A stretch of 64,000 bases of DNA from Nocardioides litoris (GTDB lineage Bacteria; Actinomycetota; Actinomycetes; Propionibacteriales; Nocardioidaceae): assembly GCF_006346315.1 (NCBI RefSeq), contig NZ_VDMR01000001.1, forward strand, positions 1,364,001 to 1,428,000. Direction: 5' to 3'. Position 1 is the stretch's first letter. Each line of letters starts with the position of its first letter. Position numbers and translations under genes: made by a program. Under the pieces are notes generated by a model. That model made no database searches. It was given only the letters and a program-made list of their open reading frames with translations, and had not been told where the DNA came from. This document shows positions 30,549-39,782 of the stretch, piece by piece.

Positions 30549-31880
30549 TCAGCCTGCGGTGACGGTGATCGTGCGCGTGTCGGCGTCGGAGCCCCGGCCC
30601 TCGGTGCCGGCCCTGGGGCCGTCGTCGTCGCAGCGGAGGGCGTGGTCGCCGGGCGCGACGCCGGTGAGGTCGACGTCGACCGAAGGCTGGCGCGCGCGGT
30701 CGTCGAGCAGCCGGCAGGAGGAGGTCCCCTCGGAGCCGTTGCCCCAGCCGCTCGCCTCGACGCCCGACCCCGCGGCGTGTGCCGAGCCCTCAGCCGGGGA
30801 GACCGGGTCGACGGGGGAGCGCACCGCCAGGTCGTCGGCGGGCGCCACCGTGACCAGCTCGGTGCCGTCGGTCGCGGAGGCCTGGTCCTCGACGACGACG
30901 GTGCGGGTGTCGGTCGTCTGCTCGCGCTCCTCCGGCTCCCGCGTCGGGTCGGTGTGCTGGGCCACGAAGCGGTAGCCGCCCGGCGGCAGGCCGGCGACGT
31001 CGACCACGACGCTCCAGGGCCGCCGTGCTCCGGCGCCGTCGGCGCGGGCCGTGCCCTCGGCGGCGACGCCACCGTCGGCGTCGAGGAGCTGCCAGGAGAC
31101 CGGGCCGGCGGCCACGCCGCGGGCGGTGAAGGCCTCGCCCACCCGGGTGCCCTCGACCGGGTCGGAGACGTTGACGTCGGCGAGGAGGGAGGAGTCGCGG
31201 TCGGTGCCGCCCGCCGGCACGGGCAGCCCGAGCACGGTGGGAGCGGCCGCGCCGCCAGGCAGGAGGAAGGCGACGGGGGCGACCTGGCCCGCGGCGGCCT
31301 GGACGGTGAGCACGACCTGCTGGACGGCGAGGCGGGCCTCGTCGCCGGTCATCCCAGCGGGGGCGTCCACCAGCGCGGCGGGGAGGCGCACGGACAGGGA
31401 CCCGCCGGCGGCGGTCCCCCGGGACGCCCAGCCGTCGAGCGCGCTCGGCCACAGCGTCCGGTAGTCGGGGTCGGTCGCGCTGTCGGTCGTCGCGAGGGCG
31501 ACGACGTCGTCGGCCCGCTCGGGCGGCAGCGAGCGGTACTCGCGGAACAGCCGCGGCCCGAGCGGGGTCTCCCCGACGTAGTAGACGGCCTGCGCCGTGC
31601 CGCCCGGCACCGACCCCGGAGCCGGGGGGAGGCCCCCGGTCGCGGGTCCCACGGACGGCACCGGGTCGGTGGGTGCGGGCTCGACCCCGCTCCGCTCGAA
31701 GGTCACCACGGCCACCGTCACCACGGCCGCGGCGGCCAGCAGGGCCGAGCCGCCGGCGTACCAGCCGTGGCGGCGGGTGGTGGAGCGGGTCCGGAGGCGG
31801 ATCTCGGCGAGGCGGTCGGTCGGCTCGACGTCGCGCACGGCGTCGTCGAGCAGGTCGCGCAGCCGGTCGTCGGCGGTCAT
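30549..31880 (-). CDS. Membrane-anchored GerMN/Gmad2 protein, putative anti-sigma partner
   Basis: The 443-residue protein has about 40 cytoplasmic residues (start MTADDRLRDLLDDAVRDVEP), one TM helix (GGSALLAAAAVVTVAVVTF), then a GerMN domain (AVYYVGETPLGPRLFREYRS) and one or two Ig-like Gmad2 domains. The start codon overlaps the stop of the ECF sigma gene (ATGA). Position directly after a SigE-family sigma factor is where an anti-sigma factor normally lies, and the charged N-terminal segment could bind it, but no ZAS zinc motif is present. The anti-sigma role is inference. Confidence 0.75.
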   Translation of the reverse strand: MTADDRLRDLLDDAVRDVEPTDRLAEIRLRTRSTTRRHGWYAGGSALLAAAAVVTVAVVTFERSGVEPAPTDPVPSVGPATGGLPPAPGSVPGGTAQAVYYVGETPLGPRLFREYRSLPPERADDVVALATTDSATDPDYRTLWPSALDGWASRGTAAGGSLSVRLPAALVDAPAGMTGDEARLAVQQVVLTVQAAAGQVAPVAFLLPGGAAAPTVLGLPVPAGGTDRDSSLLADVNVSDPVEGTRVGEAFTARGVAAGPVSWQLLDADGGVAAEGTARADGAGARRPWSVVVDVAGLPPGGYRFVAQHTDPTREPEEREQTTDTRTVVVEDQASATDGTELVTVAPADDLAVRSPVDPVSPAEGSAHAAGSGVEASGWGNGSEGTSSCRLLDDRARQPSVDVDLTGVAPGDHALRCDDDGPRAGTEGRGSDADTRTITVTAG

Positions 31881-32449
31881 CGGTGGTCTCCGGTCTCGTC
31901 GGGTCGCTCGTCGTGGAGCAGCGTGCGGAGCGCGGTGGCGCCGCGGGACGCGTGCGACTTCACCGCGCCGCGGCTGATGCCGAGCGTGGCGGCGATGTCG
32001 GCCTCGGACAGGTCGGCGTAGTAGCGCAGCGCCAGCACCTCGCGCTGCCGTCCGGGCAGGGCCCGCAGGGCGTCGAGGACGGCGTGGCGCCGGTCGGCGG
32101 CCAGGGCCGGGCCGTCGGCCGGGGCCGCGGGCTCGGGAGGCCGCTGCCGTGCGGCGTGCCGGTCGACGACGCCCCGGTGCCGCAGCACCGACCGCGAGCG
32201 GTTGACCACCGCCTGGCGGAGGTAGGCCAGCGCGCGGTCGGGGTCGCGCAGCCGCCGCCACCGTCCGTGCAGGGCCACGAACGCGTCCTGCACGACCTCC
32301 TCGGCCGTGCCCTGGTCGCGCACGAGCAGCACGCTGAGGCGCACGAGCGGCCGCCAGTGCGCGGCGTACAGCGACTCGACCGCGGTGTCGGCGTCCCAGG
32401 TGTCGGGGTCACCCACCGCGGCCTCCCGGTCGATCGTGCGGGTGGCCAT
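31877..32449 (-). CDS. SigE-family ECF RNA polymerase sigma factor
   Basis: The 190-residue ECF sigma factor has region 2 at about 27-90 (LYAAHWRPLVRLSVLLVRDQ, AEEVVQDAFVALH) and region 4 at about 125-165 (LPGRQREVLALRYYADLSEA, then the HTH IAATLGISRGAVKSH). It is of the actinobacterial SigE/FUB group with truncated regulation by an adjacent membrane protein. The ATG at 32449 is chosen; the upstream extension overlaps the divergent HIT gene and lacks similarity. Targets unknown. Confidence 0.9.
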   Translation of the reverse strand: MATRTIDREAAVGDPDTWDADTAVESLYAAHWRPLVRLSVLLVRDQGTAEEVVQDAFVALHGRWRRLRDPDRALAYLRQAVVNRSRSVLRHRGVVDRHAARQRPPEPAAPADGPALAADRRHAVLDALRALPGRQREVLALRYYADLSEADIAATLGISRGAVKSHASRGATALRTLLHDERPDETGDHR

Positions 32450-32504
32450 GCCCGTACGACGCGCGACGCGCCCTCCTGGTTCACCGGCGCCGTACATTGA
32501 GCCT

Positions 32505-32843
32505 GTGGACTGCCTGTTCTGCAAGATCGTCGCCGGCGACGTGCCCGCCGAGGTGCTGCACACGACCGAGCGCACGGTCGCCTTCCGCGACGTCGACCCG
32601 CAGGCGCCGACGCACGTGCTGGTCGTGCCGCGCGAGCACTTCGCCAACGCCGCCGAGCTCGCCGCGGGCGACCCCGAGGCGTCGGCCGAGCTCGTGCGCA
32701 CGGCCGCGGCCGTCGCCGCCGCCGAGGGTCACCCCGACGACTACCGGCTGGTCCTCAACACCGGCGCCGGGGCCGGGCAGACGGTCTTCCACACCCACCT
32801 GCACGTGCTGGCCGGGCGCGAGCTGGCCTGGCCGCCGGGCTGA
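32505..32843 (+). CDS. HIT-family nucleotide hydrolase (histidine triad)
   Basis: The 112-residue Hint-branch protein hydrolyses AMP-lysine-like phosphoramidates. It begins VDCLFCKIVAGDVPAEV and has the triad HTHLHVLAG near residues 95-103. The GTG start lies 6 nt after TACATT (32493-32498), so the transcript is probably leaderless. Divergent from the sigma gene. HIT followed by phoH-ybeY is a usual actinobacterial order. Confidence 0.92.
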   Translation: MDCLFCKIVAGDVPAEVLHTTERTVAFRDVDPQAPTHVLVVPREHFANAAELAAGDPEASAELVRTAAAVAAAEGHPDDYRLVLNTGAGAGQTVFHTHLHVLAGRELAWPPG

Positions 32844-32873
32844 CGGGCGATCGACCTGCGGGACGGGACGGGC

Positions 32874-33143
32874 TCAGAAGAGCGCGTAGAAGATCCGCAT
32901 CACCGCGAAGACGACCGGCAGGCCGAAGACCGCGAGCAGGACCCAGGCGGTGACGCGGTGCAGCGGCTTGGCGCCGTCGAGGTTGCCGGCGAAGTCGAGC
33001 AGCGCCCCGTCGGGCACGTGGTGGGTGAGGCCGAGCCGGCGCGCGTCGTCGGGCAGGTGGTTGCCGGGGAACCAGTACGGCGGGGCCTCGTCGTCGGGGG
33101 AGTAGTCCTCGTCGAACTCGTCGACGTGCTCCCCGGGCCTCAT
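32874..33143 (-). CDS. Small single-TM protein of unknown function
   Basis: The 89-residue protein has an acidic N-terminus (MRPGEHVDEFDEDYSPDDEA), a PPYWFPGNHLPDD motif and one C-terminal helix (VTAWVLLAVFGLPVVFAVM). It lies convergently after the HIT gene and divergently from phoH. Family not recognised; the conserved-looking Tyr/Trp/Pro block supports it being a real gene. Confidence 0.6.
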   Translation of the reverse strand: MRPGEHVDEFDEDYSPDDEAPPYWFPGNHLPDDARRLGLTHHVPDGALLDFAGNLDGAKPLHRVTAWVLLAVFGLPVVFAVMRIFYALF

Positions 33144-33248
33144 GGCCCCACCGTACGACGCGGAACCCCCGCGACGGGTGCCAACCACCGGCGTAGCATG
33201 GGATCCACAGCAAATCCTCACCGAAAGGCCGCCCCCACCCGGGCACCC

Positions 33249-34262
33249 ATGACTGACTCGCAGACCCCCGGCGACCTCCAGACGCGGCACACCGTCGTGG
33301 TCCCCAACAGCATCGACATGGTCAGCCTGCTCGGCCCCGGCGACGAGTACCTCGGCATCATCGAGGGCGGCTTCGACGCCGAGGTGCACGTCCGTGGCAA
33401 CCGCATCTCGCTGCGCGGCAACCCCGGTGAGGTCGCCCTCGCCGAGCGCCTGCTCGACGAGCTCGTGACCATCATCCGCACCGGCCAGGGCGTCACGTCC
33501 GAGACCGTCGAGCGGGCCATCGAGATGCTGCGTGCCGAGACCACCGAGCGCCCCGCCGACGTCTTGTCCCTCAACATCCTGAGCAACCGCGGCCGCTCGA
33601 TCCGGCCCAAGACGCTCAACCAGAAGCGCTACGTCGACTCCATCGACAAGCACACGATCACCTTCGGCATCGGCCCCGCCGGCACGGGCAAGACCTACCT
33701 GGCCATGGCCAAGGCGGTCCAGGCGCTGCAGGCCAAGCAGATCAACCGGATCATCCTCACCCGTCCAGCGGTCGAGGCCGGCGAGAACCTCGGCTACCTG
33801 CCCGGCACGCTGAGCGAGAAGATCGACCCCTACCTGCGCCCGCTCTACGACGCGCTGCACGACATGGTCGACCCGGAGACGATCCCCAAGCTGCTGGCCG
33901 CCGGCACCATCGAGGTCGCACCCCTGGCCTACATGCGGGGCCGGACGCTCAACGACAGCTTCATCATCCTCGACGAGGCGCAGAACACGACGCCGGAGCA
34001 GATGAAGATGTTCCTCACCCGTCTCGGGTTCGGGTCCAAGATCGTGGTCACCGGCGACATCACCCAGGTCGACCTCCCCGGCGGCACCAAGTCGGGGCTG
34101 CGCATCATCCAGGGCATCCTCGACGGCGTCGAGGACATCTCCTTCCAGGTCCTGACCAGCCACGACGTCGTCCGGCACCGCCTGGTCGGCAAGATCGTGG
34201 CGGCCTACGACGACTTCGACGCCCGCGGTGGTCTGGCCACCGCCACCGAGCGCAAGCGGTGA
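33249..34262 (+). CDS. phoH: PhoH family ATPase
   Basis: The 337-residue cytoplasmic PhoH-type P-loop ATPase has Walker [10 protein letters not shown] (about 142-150), Walker [13 protein letters not shown] (about 237-248) and the sensor region [14 protein letters not shown]. An N-terminal KH-like part ([20 protein letters not shown]) precedes it. It is thought to act in RNA metabolism with YbeY, encoded next. The ATG at 33249 is used; an in-frame ATG at 33198 would extend it by 17 residues. Confidence 0.93.
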   Translation: MTDSQTPGDLQTRHTVVVPNSIDMVSLLGPGDEYLGIIEGGFDAEVHVRGNRISLRGNPGEVALAERLLDELVTIIRTGQGVTSETVERAIEMLRAETTERPADVLSLNILSNRGRSIRPKTLNQKRYVDSIDKHTITFGIGPAGTGKTYLAMAKAVQALQAKQINRIILTRPAVEAGENLGYLPGTLSEKIDPYLRPLYDALHDMVDPETIPKLLAAGTIEVAPLAYMRGRTLNDSFIILDEAQNTTPEQMKMFLTRLGFGSKIVVTGDITQVDLPGGTKSGLRIIQGILDGVEDISFQVLTSHDVVRHRLVGKIVAAYDDFDARGGLATATERKR

Positions 34263-34289
34263 CCCCGCTCGTGGTCGGGCGGTGACGGC

Positions 34290-34745
34290 GTGACGATCGA
34301 GATCCTCGACGAGTCGGGCACCGGCGTCGACGTGCAGCACCTGGCCCGGCTCAGCCGGTTCGTCATGGACGCCATGCGCGTCCACCCGCTCGCCGAGCTG
34401 TGCGTGAAGGCGGTCGACGAGGCCACCATCACCGAGCTCAACGAGAAGTGGATGGAGAAGGAGGGCCCGACCGACGTCCTGGCCTTCCCCATGGACGAGC
34501 TGCGGCCCGGCCTGGTCGACGAGGAGCCCGAGGAGGGCGTGCTCGGCGACATCATGCTGTGCCCGGCGATCGCGGCCCAGCAGGGCGAGGCGGCCGGCCA
34601 CGGCACGCTCGCCGAGATCGAGCTGCTGACGACGCACGGCATCCTGCACCTCCTCGGCTACGACCACGCCGAGCCCGAGGAGCACGCGGAGATGTTCGGC
34701 CTGCAGGACCGCCTGCTCGCCGACTGGCGCGCGCAGCCGAGCTGA
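34290..34745 (+). CDS. ybeY: Endoribonuclease / rRNA maturation factor YbeY
   Basis: This 151-residue zinc-dependent RNase is used in 16S rRNA 3'-end maturation. The metal motif HGILHLLGYDH lies at about 116-126, preceded by the conserved PTDVLAFPMDE. It starts with GTG at 34290, 27 nt after phoH, and is followed by the CBS-domain protein, in the usual phoH-ybeY-hlyC-era arrangement. Confidence 0.94.
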   Translation: MTIEILDESGTGVDVQHLARLSRFVMDAMRVHPLAELCVKAVDEATITELNEKWMEKEGPTDVLAFPMDELRPGLVDEEPEEGVLGDIMLCPAIAAQQGEAAGHGTLAEIELLTTHGILHLLGYDHAEPEEHAEMFGLQDRLLADWRAQPS

Positions 34746-34755
34746 TGGCGAGCTG

Positions 34756-36069
34756 ATGGGCGGGACCCTCACCCTCGTCGTCGCGGCGCTGCTGGTCGTG
34801 CTGGCCGGTGTCCTGACGGCGGCCGACGCCGCGCTGGCGTCGTTCTCCAAGGCGCGCGCCGCCGAGCTGCTCCACGACGAGCGCGCGGGGGCCAAGCAGC
34901 TGGTCACCGTCCTCGACGACGCCGCCCGCCACGTCAACACGGCGCTGCTGCTCCGGCTGGCCTGCGAGGTCTCCGCCACCGTGCTCGTCACCCTCGAGCT
35001 CGACCGGGCCGTCGACGGCGCGTGGTGGAAGAGCGTGCTCATCTCGATCGCGGTGATGCTGGTCGTGTCCTTCGTGGTGATCGGCGTCGGTCCGCGCACC
35101 CTGGGCCGCCAGCACTCCGAGACGGTCGCGCTCTGGTCGGCCGGGCCCCTGGCCGTCTTCACCACCGTGCTCGGGCCGGTGCCGCGGTTGCTCATCCTGC
35201 TCGGCAACGCCATCACACCGGGCAAGGGCTTCCGCGAGGGCCCGTTCTCCTCCGAGACCGAGCTGCGCGAGCTCGTCGACATCGCCGAGGCCTCCGCGGT
35301 GATCGAGGAGGGCGAGCGGCGGATGATCCACTCGGTCTTCGAGCTCGGTGACACGACCGTGCGCGAGGTGATGGTGCCCCGCGGCGACGTGGTCTACATC
35401 GAGTCCTACAAGAACCTGCGCCAGACGCTCTCGCTGTTCCTGCGCAGCGGCTACTCGCGCCTGCCGGTCATCGGCGAGAACCTCGACGACATCCGCGGGT
35501 TCGCCTACCTCAAGGACATCGTCCGCCGCGACTTCGAGGCCCCCGACGTCGAGCTGACCCAGCAGGTCGAGGAGGTCATGCGGCCGGTCTCCTGGGTGCC
35601 GGAGTCCAAGCCGGTCGACGACCAGCTGCGCGAGATGCAGGCCAACCGCCAGCACATCGCCGTCGTCGTCGACGAGTACGGCGGCACCGCCGGCCTGGTC
35701 ACCATCGAGGACCTGCTCGAGGAGATCGTCGGCGAGATCACCGACGAGTACGACGAGGAGGAGGTCGAGGTCGAGGAGCTCCCCGAGGTCGAGGGCGCCG
35801 GCCCCGAGTACCGCGTCTCCTCCCGCTACCCCGTCGACGACCTCGAGGACCTGTTCGGCTTCGACGTCGAGGAGGAGGACGTCGACAGCGTCGGCGGCCT
35901 GATGGCCAAGCGGCTCGGTCGCGTCCCGATCCCCGGCTCCTCCGTCGAGGCGCACGGCCTGCGCTTCGAGGCCGAGACCACCGCCGGCCGCCGCAACAAG
36001 ATCGGCACGGTCCGCATCCGGCGCGTCGTCGCCCAGGAGGAGCCCGAGCGCGAGGCCGCCGAGGCCTGA
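34756..36069 (+). CDS. CNNM/CorC-type hemolysin family membrane protein with CBS pair
   Basis: The 437-residue protein has an N-terminal DUF21 transmembrane domain (three to four helices in the first 170 residues), two CBS domains ([17 protein letters not shown] and [16 protein letters not shown]) and a C-terminal CorC/HlyC transporter-associated domain ([14 protein letters not shown]). Homologues are implicated in Mg2+ or Co2+ efflux; despite the hemolysin name they are not toxins. It starts 10 nt after ybeY and is followed by palindromic repeats before sppA. Confidence 0.9.
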   Translation: MGGTLTLVVAALLVVLAGVLTAADAALASFSKARAAELLHDERAGAKQLVTVLDDAARHVNTALLLRLACEVSATVLVTLELDRAVDGAWWKSVLISIAVMLVVSFVVIGVGPRTLGRQHSETVALWSAGPLAVFTTVLGPVPRLLILLGNAITPGKGFREGPFSSETELRELVDIAEASAVIEEGERRMIHSVFELGDTTVREVMVPRGDVVYIESYKNLRQTLSLFLRSGYSRLPVIGENLDDIRGFAYLKDIVRRDFEAPDVELTQQVEEVMRPVSWVPESKPVDDQLREMQANRQHIAVVVDEYGGTAGLVTIEDLLEEIVGEITDEYDEEEVEVEELPEVEGAGPEYRVSSRYPVDDLEDLFGFDVEEEDVDSVGGLMAKRLGRVPIPGSSVEAHGLRFEAETTAGRRNKIGTVRIRRVVAQEEPEREAAEA

Positions 36070-36083
36070 CCTGGCCGTGCCGT

Positions 36084-36192
36084 GGTCTCGAGACAGGCGC
36101 CAGGGCGCCTTCCTCGACCAGCGTGTGGTCCGGTGGGACCCGGCCCACCCACGGTGGTCGAGGAGGTTGCGCAGCAACCGTCTCGAGGACCA
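36084..36192. repeat. Two REP-like palindromic elements between CBS gene and sppA
   Basis: Element 1 (36084-36120) runs from GGTCTCGAGACAGGCGCC to GGCGCCTTCCTCGACCA; element 2 (36153-36192) from GGTGGTCGAGGAGGTTGC to GCAACCGTCTCGAGGACCA. Both are imperfect inverted repeats with GAGAC/TCGA ends and different cores. The first recurs, inverted, at 5760-5797. Between them a GGTCC/GGACC dyad lies near 36127-36140. The gap otherwise contains only the sppA promoter: TAGATT at 36222-36227, 6 nt before the ATG. Confidence 0.75.
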
Positions 36193-36233
36193 CGCGACCG
36201 AGCCGGTGCGCACCCCCCTCCTAGATTGGCCGC

Positions 36234-37946
36234 ATGCTGCGCCGGCTGCCCGTCCCGTTCGTCTCGTCGCTGCCGATCCCCGGCCTGGGGAGGACCGGGC
36301 CGAAGGTCGTGCTCGAGCTCGACCTCGCCCACGGCGTGCAGACCGGGCCGCCGCGGACGCCGCTCGAGGCGCTGCGAGCCCGCAACGCGCCGTCGCTGCG
36401 GTCGATCGGTGACGGGCTGCGCCGGGCGGCGGTCGACGACGACGTGCTGGGCCTGCTCGTCAACACCGGCACCGAGGCGCTCGGGCTGGCCGCGGCCGAC
36501 GAGGTCGGCGCCATGGTGGCCGACTTCTCCCAGGCCAAGCCCTCGATCGCCTTCGCGACGTCCTTCGGCGAGCTGGGCGGCGGGCTGGCGGCGTACCGGA
36601 TCGCGGTCAACGCCCGGGAGGTCTGGCTGCAGCCGACCGGCGCCGTGGGGCTCATCGGCGTCCACGGGCGGATCGTGCTGCTGCGCGGAGGGCTGGAGAA
36701 GCTCGGCGTCGACCCGGAGTTCGGGCAGCGCCACGAGTACAAGTCGGCCGCCGACCAGTTCGCGGCCGCCGAGGTCAGCGACGCCAACCGCGAGATGGTC
36801 CAGCGCCTGGCCGACGCCGTCGTCGACGACACCGTCGCCCGGGTCGCGGCCCGCCGCGACCTGGAGCCGCAGGCCGTGCGCGACCTCATCGCCCTGGCGC
36901 CGCTCTCGGCCGCGGACGCGCTGGCCGCCCGGCTGGTCGACCGGCTCGGCTACCGTGACGAGGTCTACGACCACGCCCGCGCCACCTGGACGCCCGACTG
37001 GGAGCCGGCCTACGTCCACCGGTGGGCGGCGCGCACCGGTGAGTCCGGGCCGCTGCAGCAGGTGCAGTCGCTGGCGCGACGCGACAAGCCCGCCGTCGCG
37101 GTCGTCGACGTCAGCGGGCCGATCGTGCTCGGGCCGGGCACGGGCGCGCAGGCCGGGTCCGACCGGGTCTGCGCCAAGCTGCGCCAGGCCGGGCGCGACG
37201 ACAGCGTCAAGGCGGTCGTGCTGCGCGTCGACAGCCCCGGCGGCTCCTACGTCGCCAGCGACGCCGTACGCCGAGAGGTGCAGCGTCTCCAGCGCGACGG
37301 GCGCCCGGTGGTGGCGACGATGGGGGCCGTGGCCGCGTCCGGCGGCTACTTCGTGGCCATGCCCGCCGACGAGATCGTCGCCCAGCCCTCCACGCTCACC
37401 GGCTCGATCGGCGTGCTGGCCGGCAAGATGGTCGTCGAGCGGCTGCTCGACCGCCTCGGCATCGTGCACGAGTCGGTCGACGCCGGCCCGCGGGCCGGGA
37501 TGCTGGCGCCGACCCGCCGGTTCAGCGACGAGGAGTGGGGCGTGCTCGACGCCTGGCTCGACGCCGTGTACGCCGACTTCACGGCCAAGGCCGCCGCCGA
37601 CCGGGGGATGGCCCTCGACGTGCTCGAGCCGCTGGCCCGCGGCCGGGTGTGGACCGGCACCGACGCCCACGAGCGCGGCCTCGTCGACCACCTCGGCGGC
37701 CTGCGGCTGGCCGTCGAGCGCGCCTGCGACCTCGCCGGGCTCGACCCCGACGACGTACGCCTGCCCTCGGCGTCGCCGCTGGAGTGGCTGCAGCGCCTCA
37801 AGCCGGCCGAGTCGAGCGAGTCGCCCGCGGCCGCCGCGGTCGTCGCCCCGACCGGGCCCGAGGCCTTGCTGGCCGGCCTGGCCGCGTCGGTCGGTCTCGC
37901 CGTGCCGCACGGTGTGCTCTCGATGCCGCCGGTCTCACTAGCCTGA
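36234..37946 (+). CDS. sppA: Signal peptide peptidase SppA, 67K type (S49)
   Basis: The 570-residue S49 serine protease removes remnant signal peptides at the membrane. It is the long (67K, double-domain) form. The catalytic Ser lies in VAASGGYFVAM in the C-terminal half and the general-base Lys in EYKSAADQF of the N-terminal half. VLRVDSPGGSYVAS is the oxyanion region. No obvious N-terminal TM helix is visible, so it may be peripherally attached. Leaderless start predicted. Confidence 0.9.
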   Translation: MLRRLPVPFVSSLPIPGLGRTGPKVVLELDLAHGVQTGPPRTPLEALRARNAPSLRSIGDGLRRAAVDDDVLGLLVNTGTEALGLAAADEVGAMVADFSQAKPSIAFATSFGELGGGLAAYRIAVNAREVWLQPTGAVGLIGVHGRIVLLRGGLEKLGVDPEFGQRHEYKSAADQFAAAEVSDANREMVQRLADAVVDDTVARVAARRDLEPQAVRDLIALAPLSAADALAARLVDRLGYRDEVYDHARATWTPDWEPAYVHRWAARTGESGPLQQVQSLARRDKPAVAVVDVSGPIVLGPGTGAQAGSDRVCAKLRQAGRDDSVKAVVLRVDSPGGSYVASDAVRREVQRLQRDGRPVVATMGAVAASGGYFVAMPADEIVAQPSTLTGSIGVLAGKMVVERLLDRLGIVHESVDAGPRAGMLAPTRRFSDEEWGVLDAWLDAVYADFTAKAAADRGMALDVLEPLARGRVWTGTDAHERGLVDHLGGLRLAVERACDLAGLDPDDVRLPSASPLEWLQRLKPAESSESPAAAAVVAPTGPEALLAGLAASVGLAVPHGVLSMPPVSLA

Positions 37947-37950
37947 CGGC

Positions 37951-38286
37951 ATGCCCGACGCCCCGCAGCTCGACCCCGAGGACGCCAAGCTCGTCACCCT
38001 CGCCCGCGCCACCCGCGCCCGCACCGGCGCCGCCGAGGGGGCTGCGGTGCGCGACCTCGACGGCCGCACCTACGCCGCCGCGACGGTCGACCTCGAGTCA
38101 CTCAAGGTCAGCGCGCTGCAGGTCTGCGTGGCCATGGCCGTGGCCTCCGGCTCCCGCGGCCTCGCCGCCGCGGTCGTGCTCGGCGACGCCCCCGACCTCG
38201 CCGCCCCCGACCGCGCCGTCCTCGACGAGTGGGCCCCCGACGCCGTCGTCCTCCTCGGCGACCCCCGGGGCGCGATCCGGGGGTAG
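37951..38286 (+). CDS. Cytidine deaminase-fold protein lacking the zinc site
   Basis: The 111-residue protein follows the cytidine deaminase pattern (ARATRARTGAAEGAAVRD, DGRTYAAATVDLESLKVSAL, AVASGSRGLAAAVVLG), but the HAE/CAE and PCxxC zinc-binding motifs are absent, and the protein stops soon after. It is therefore probably a catalytically dead relative; actinobacterial genomes often carry such a gene between sppA or CBS genes and era. It starts 4 nt after sppA; a TAGCCT lies 6 nt before the ATG. Confidence 0.75.
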   Translation: MPDAPQLDPEDAKLVTLARATRARTGAAEGAAVRDLDGRTYAAATVDLESLKVSALQVCVAMAVASGSRGLAAAVVLGDAPDLAAPDRAVLDEWAPDAVVLLGDPRGAIRG

Positions 38287-38409
38287 TGCGTCACCCCGTC
38301 GACCTGAGAGTCCTCCCTAGAGGTTGACCCAGTGACGTACTACCCATCGGCTACCCCCAGGTAGGACCCCGCTCGCAGGTCGAGCGACCCGGGAGTAACG
38401 TGCGAGGAC
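38287..38409 (+). promoter_or_regulatory. Promoter region of the fatty-acid methylation operon
   Basis: This 123-bp gap contains TAACGT at 38396-38401, 8 nt before the GTG of the FAD gene, consistent with a near-leaderless start. A short CTACC motif repeats twice (38341-38345 and 38351-38355). No clear dyad operator is visible. Confidence 0.4.
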
Positions 38410-39777
38410 GTGACGGATGCACGGGCGTGGCAGCAGCACGAGGAGGCGGTCGCCCGGTTGGCGGCGTCGTACGCCGCGATCCCGGCGGGCCAGCCGGTCC
38501 GGCTGGCCAAGCGCACCACCAACCTCTTCCGCCAGCGCACGCAGACCTCCGCGCCCGGCCTCGACGTCTCGGGCCTGACCGGGGTCATCGAGGTCGACCC
38601 CGGGACGCGCACGGCCGAGGTGCAGGGCATGTGCACCTACGAGGACCTCGTCGACGCCACCCTCGCCCAGGGCCTCATCCCGCTCGTCGTGCCCCAGCTG
38701 CGCACGATCACGCTCGGCGGCGCGGTCACCGGGCTCGGCATCGAGTCGACCAGCTTCCGCAACGGGCTGCCCCACGAGTCGGTGCTCGAGATGGACGTCT
38801 TCACCGGCGCCGGCGAGGTCGTGACGACCCGCCCCGGCGAGGAGCTGTTCGACGCCTTCCCCAACTCCTACGGCTCGCTCGGCTACGCCACCCGGCTGCG
38901 CATCGAGCTCGAGCCGGTGCCGGCGTACGCCGCGCTGCGCCACGTCCGCTTCGACGACGCGGCCCTGCTGACCAAGACCATGGAGGAGATCGCCCGCACC
39001 GGCGAGCACGAGGGGGAGCGGGTCGACGGCCTCGACGGCGTCGCGTTCTCGCCCGACGAGCTCTACCTCACCCTGGCCCGCTGGACCGACGACCTCGGGG
39101 CCGCCGGGGCGACCAGCGACTACGCCGGCCAGCAGGTCTTCTTCCGCTCCCTGCAGGAGCGCGAGACCGACGTGCTGACCGTGCTCGACTACCTGTGGCG
39201 CTGGGACACCGACTGGTTCTGGTGCTCGGGTGCGTTCGGCGCCCAGCACCCCGTCGTGCGCCGGCTGTGGCCGCGCTCGCTGCGCCGCTCCGACGTCTAC
39301 ATGAAGCTGCTCGGCCTCGACCGCCGCTTCGACGTCGCCGACCGGCTCGACCGCCGCGCCGGCCGGCCGCTGCGCGAGCGGGTCGTCCAGGACGTGGAGG
39401 TGCCGGCCGGGCGGCTGCCGGAGTTCCTGGCCTGGTTCGACGAGCACGTCGGGATGCGACCGGTGTGGCTGTGCCCCTTGGCCACGACGCGCGCGTGGCC
39501 GGCCTACCCCCTCGAGGCCGGCGACCTCTACGTCAACATCGGCTTCTGGGGCACCGTCCACGTCGGCCCCGAGGCCGTCGACGCCCCGACCAACCGCGCG
39601 ATCGAGGCGGCCGTGCACGACCTCGACGGCCACAAGTCGCTGTACTCCGAGGCGTTCTACGACCGCGAGACCTTCGACCGCCTCTACGGCGGTGACCACG
39701 TGGCCCGCGTCAAGGCGGTCCACGATCCCGACGACCGGCTGACCAGGCTCTACGACAAGACCGTCCGCAGGAAGTGA
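38410..39777 (+). CDS. FAD-dependent reductase for 10-methyl branched fatty acids (TmsA/BfaA-like)
   Basis: The 455-residue FAD-linked oxidoreductase belongs to the DHCR24/DWARF1-like group: the FAD domain includes TYEDLVDATLAQGLIPLVVP, TLGGAVTGLGIESTSFRNGL and FPNSYGSLGYATRLRIELEP. It directly precedes a cyclopropane-synthase-like methyltransferase. That pairing is the known two-enzyme route to tuberculostearic-type acids: the methyltransferase makes a 10-methylene chain on phospholipid and the flavoprotein reduces it. Function assigned from gene pair and family. Confidence 0.82.
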   Translation: MTDARAWQQHEEAVARLAASYAAIPAGQPVRLAKRTTNLFRQRTQTSAPGLDVSGLTGVIEVDPGTRTAEVQGMCTYEDLVDATLAQGLIPLVVPQLRTITLGGAVTGLGIESTSFRNGLPHESVLEMDVFTGAGEVVTTRPGEELFDAFPNSYGSLGYATRLRIELEPVPAYAALRHVRFDDAALLTKTMEEIARTGEHEGERVDGLDGVAFSPDELYLTLARWTDDLGAAGATSDYAGQQVFFRSLQERETDVLTVLDYLWRWDTDWFWCSGAFGAQHPVVRRLWPRSLRRSDVYMKLLGLDRRFDVADRLDRRAGRPLRERVVQDVEVPAGRLPEFLAWFDEHVGMRPVWLCPLATTRAWPAYPLEAGDLYVNIGFWGTVHVGPEAVDAPTNRAIEAAVHDLDGHKSLYSEAFYDRETFDRLYGGDHVARVKAVHDPDDRLTRLYDKTVRRK

Positions 39778-39782
39778 CCACC

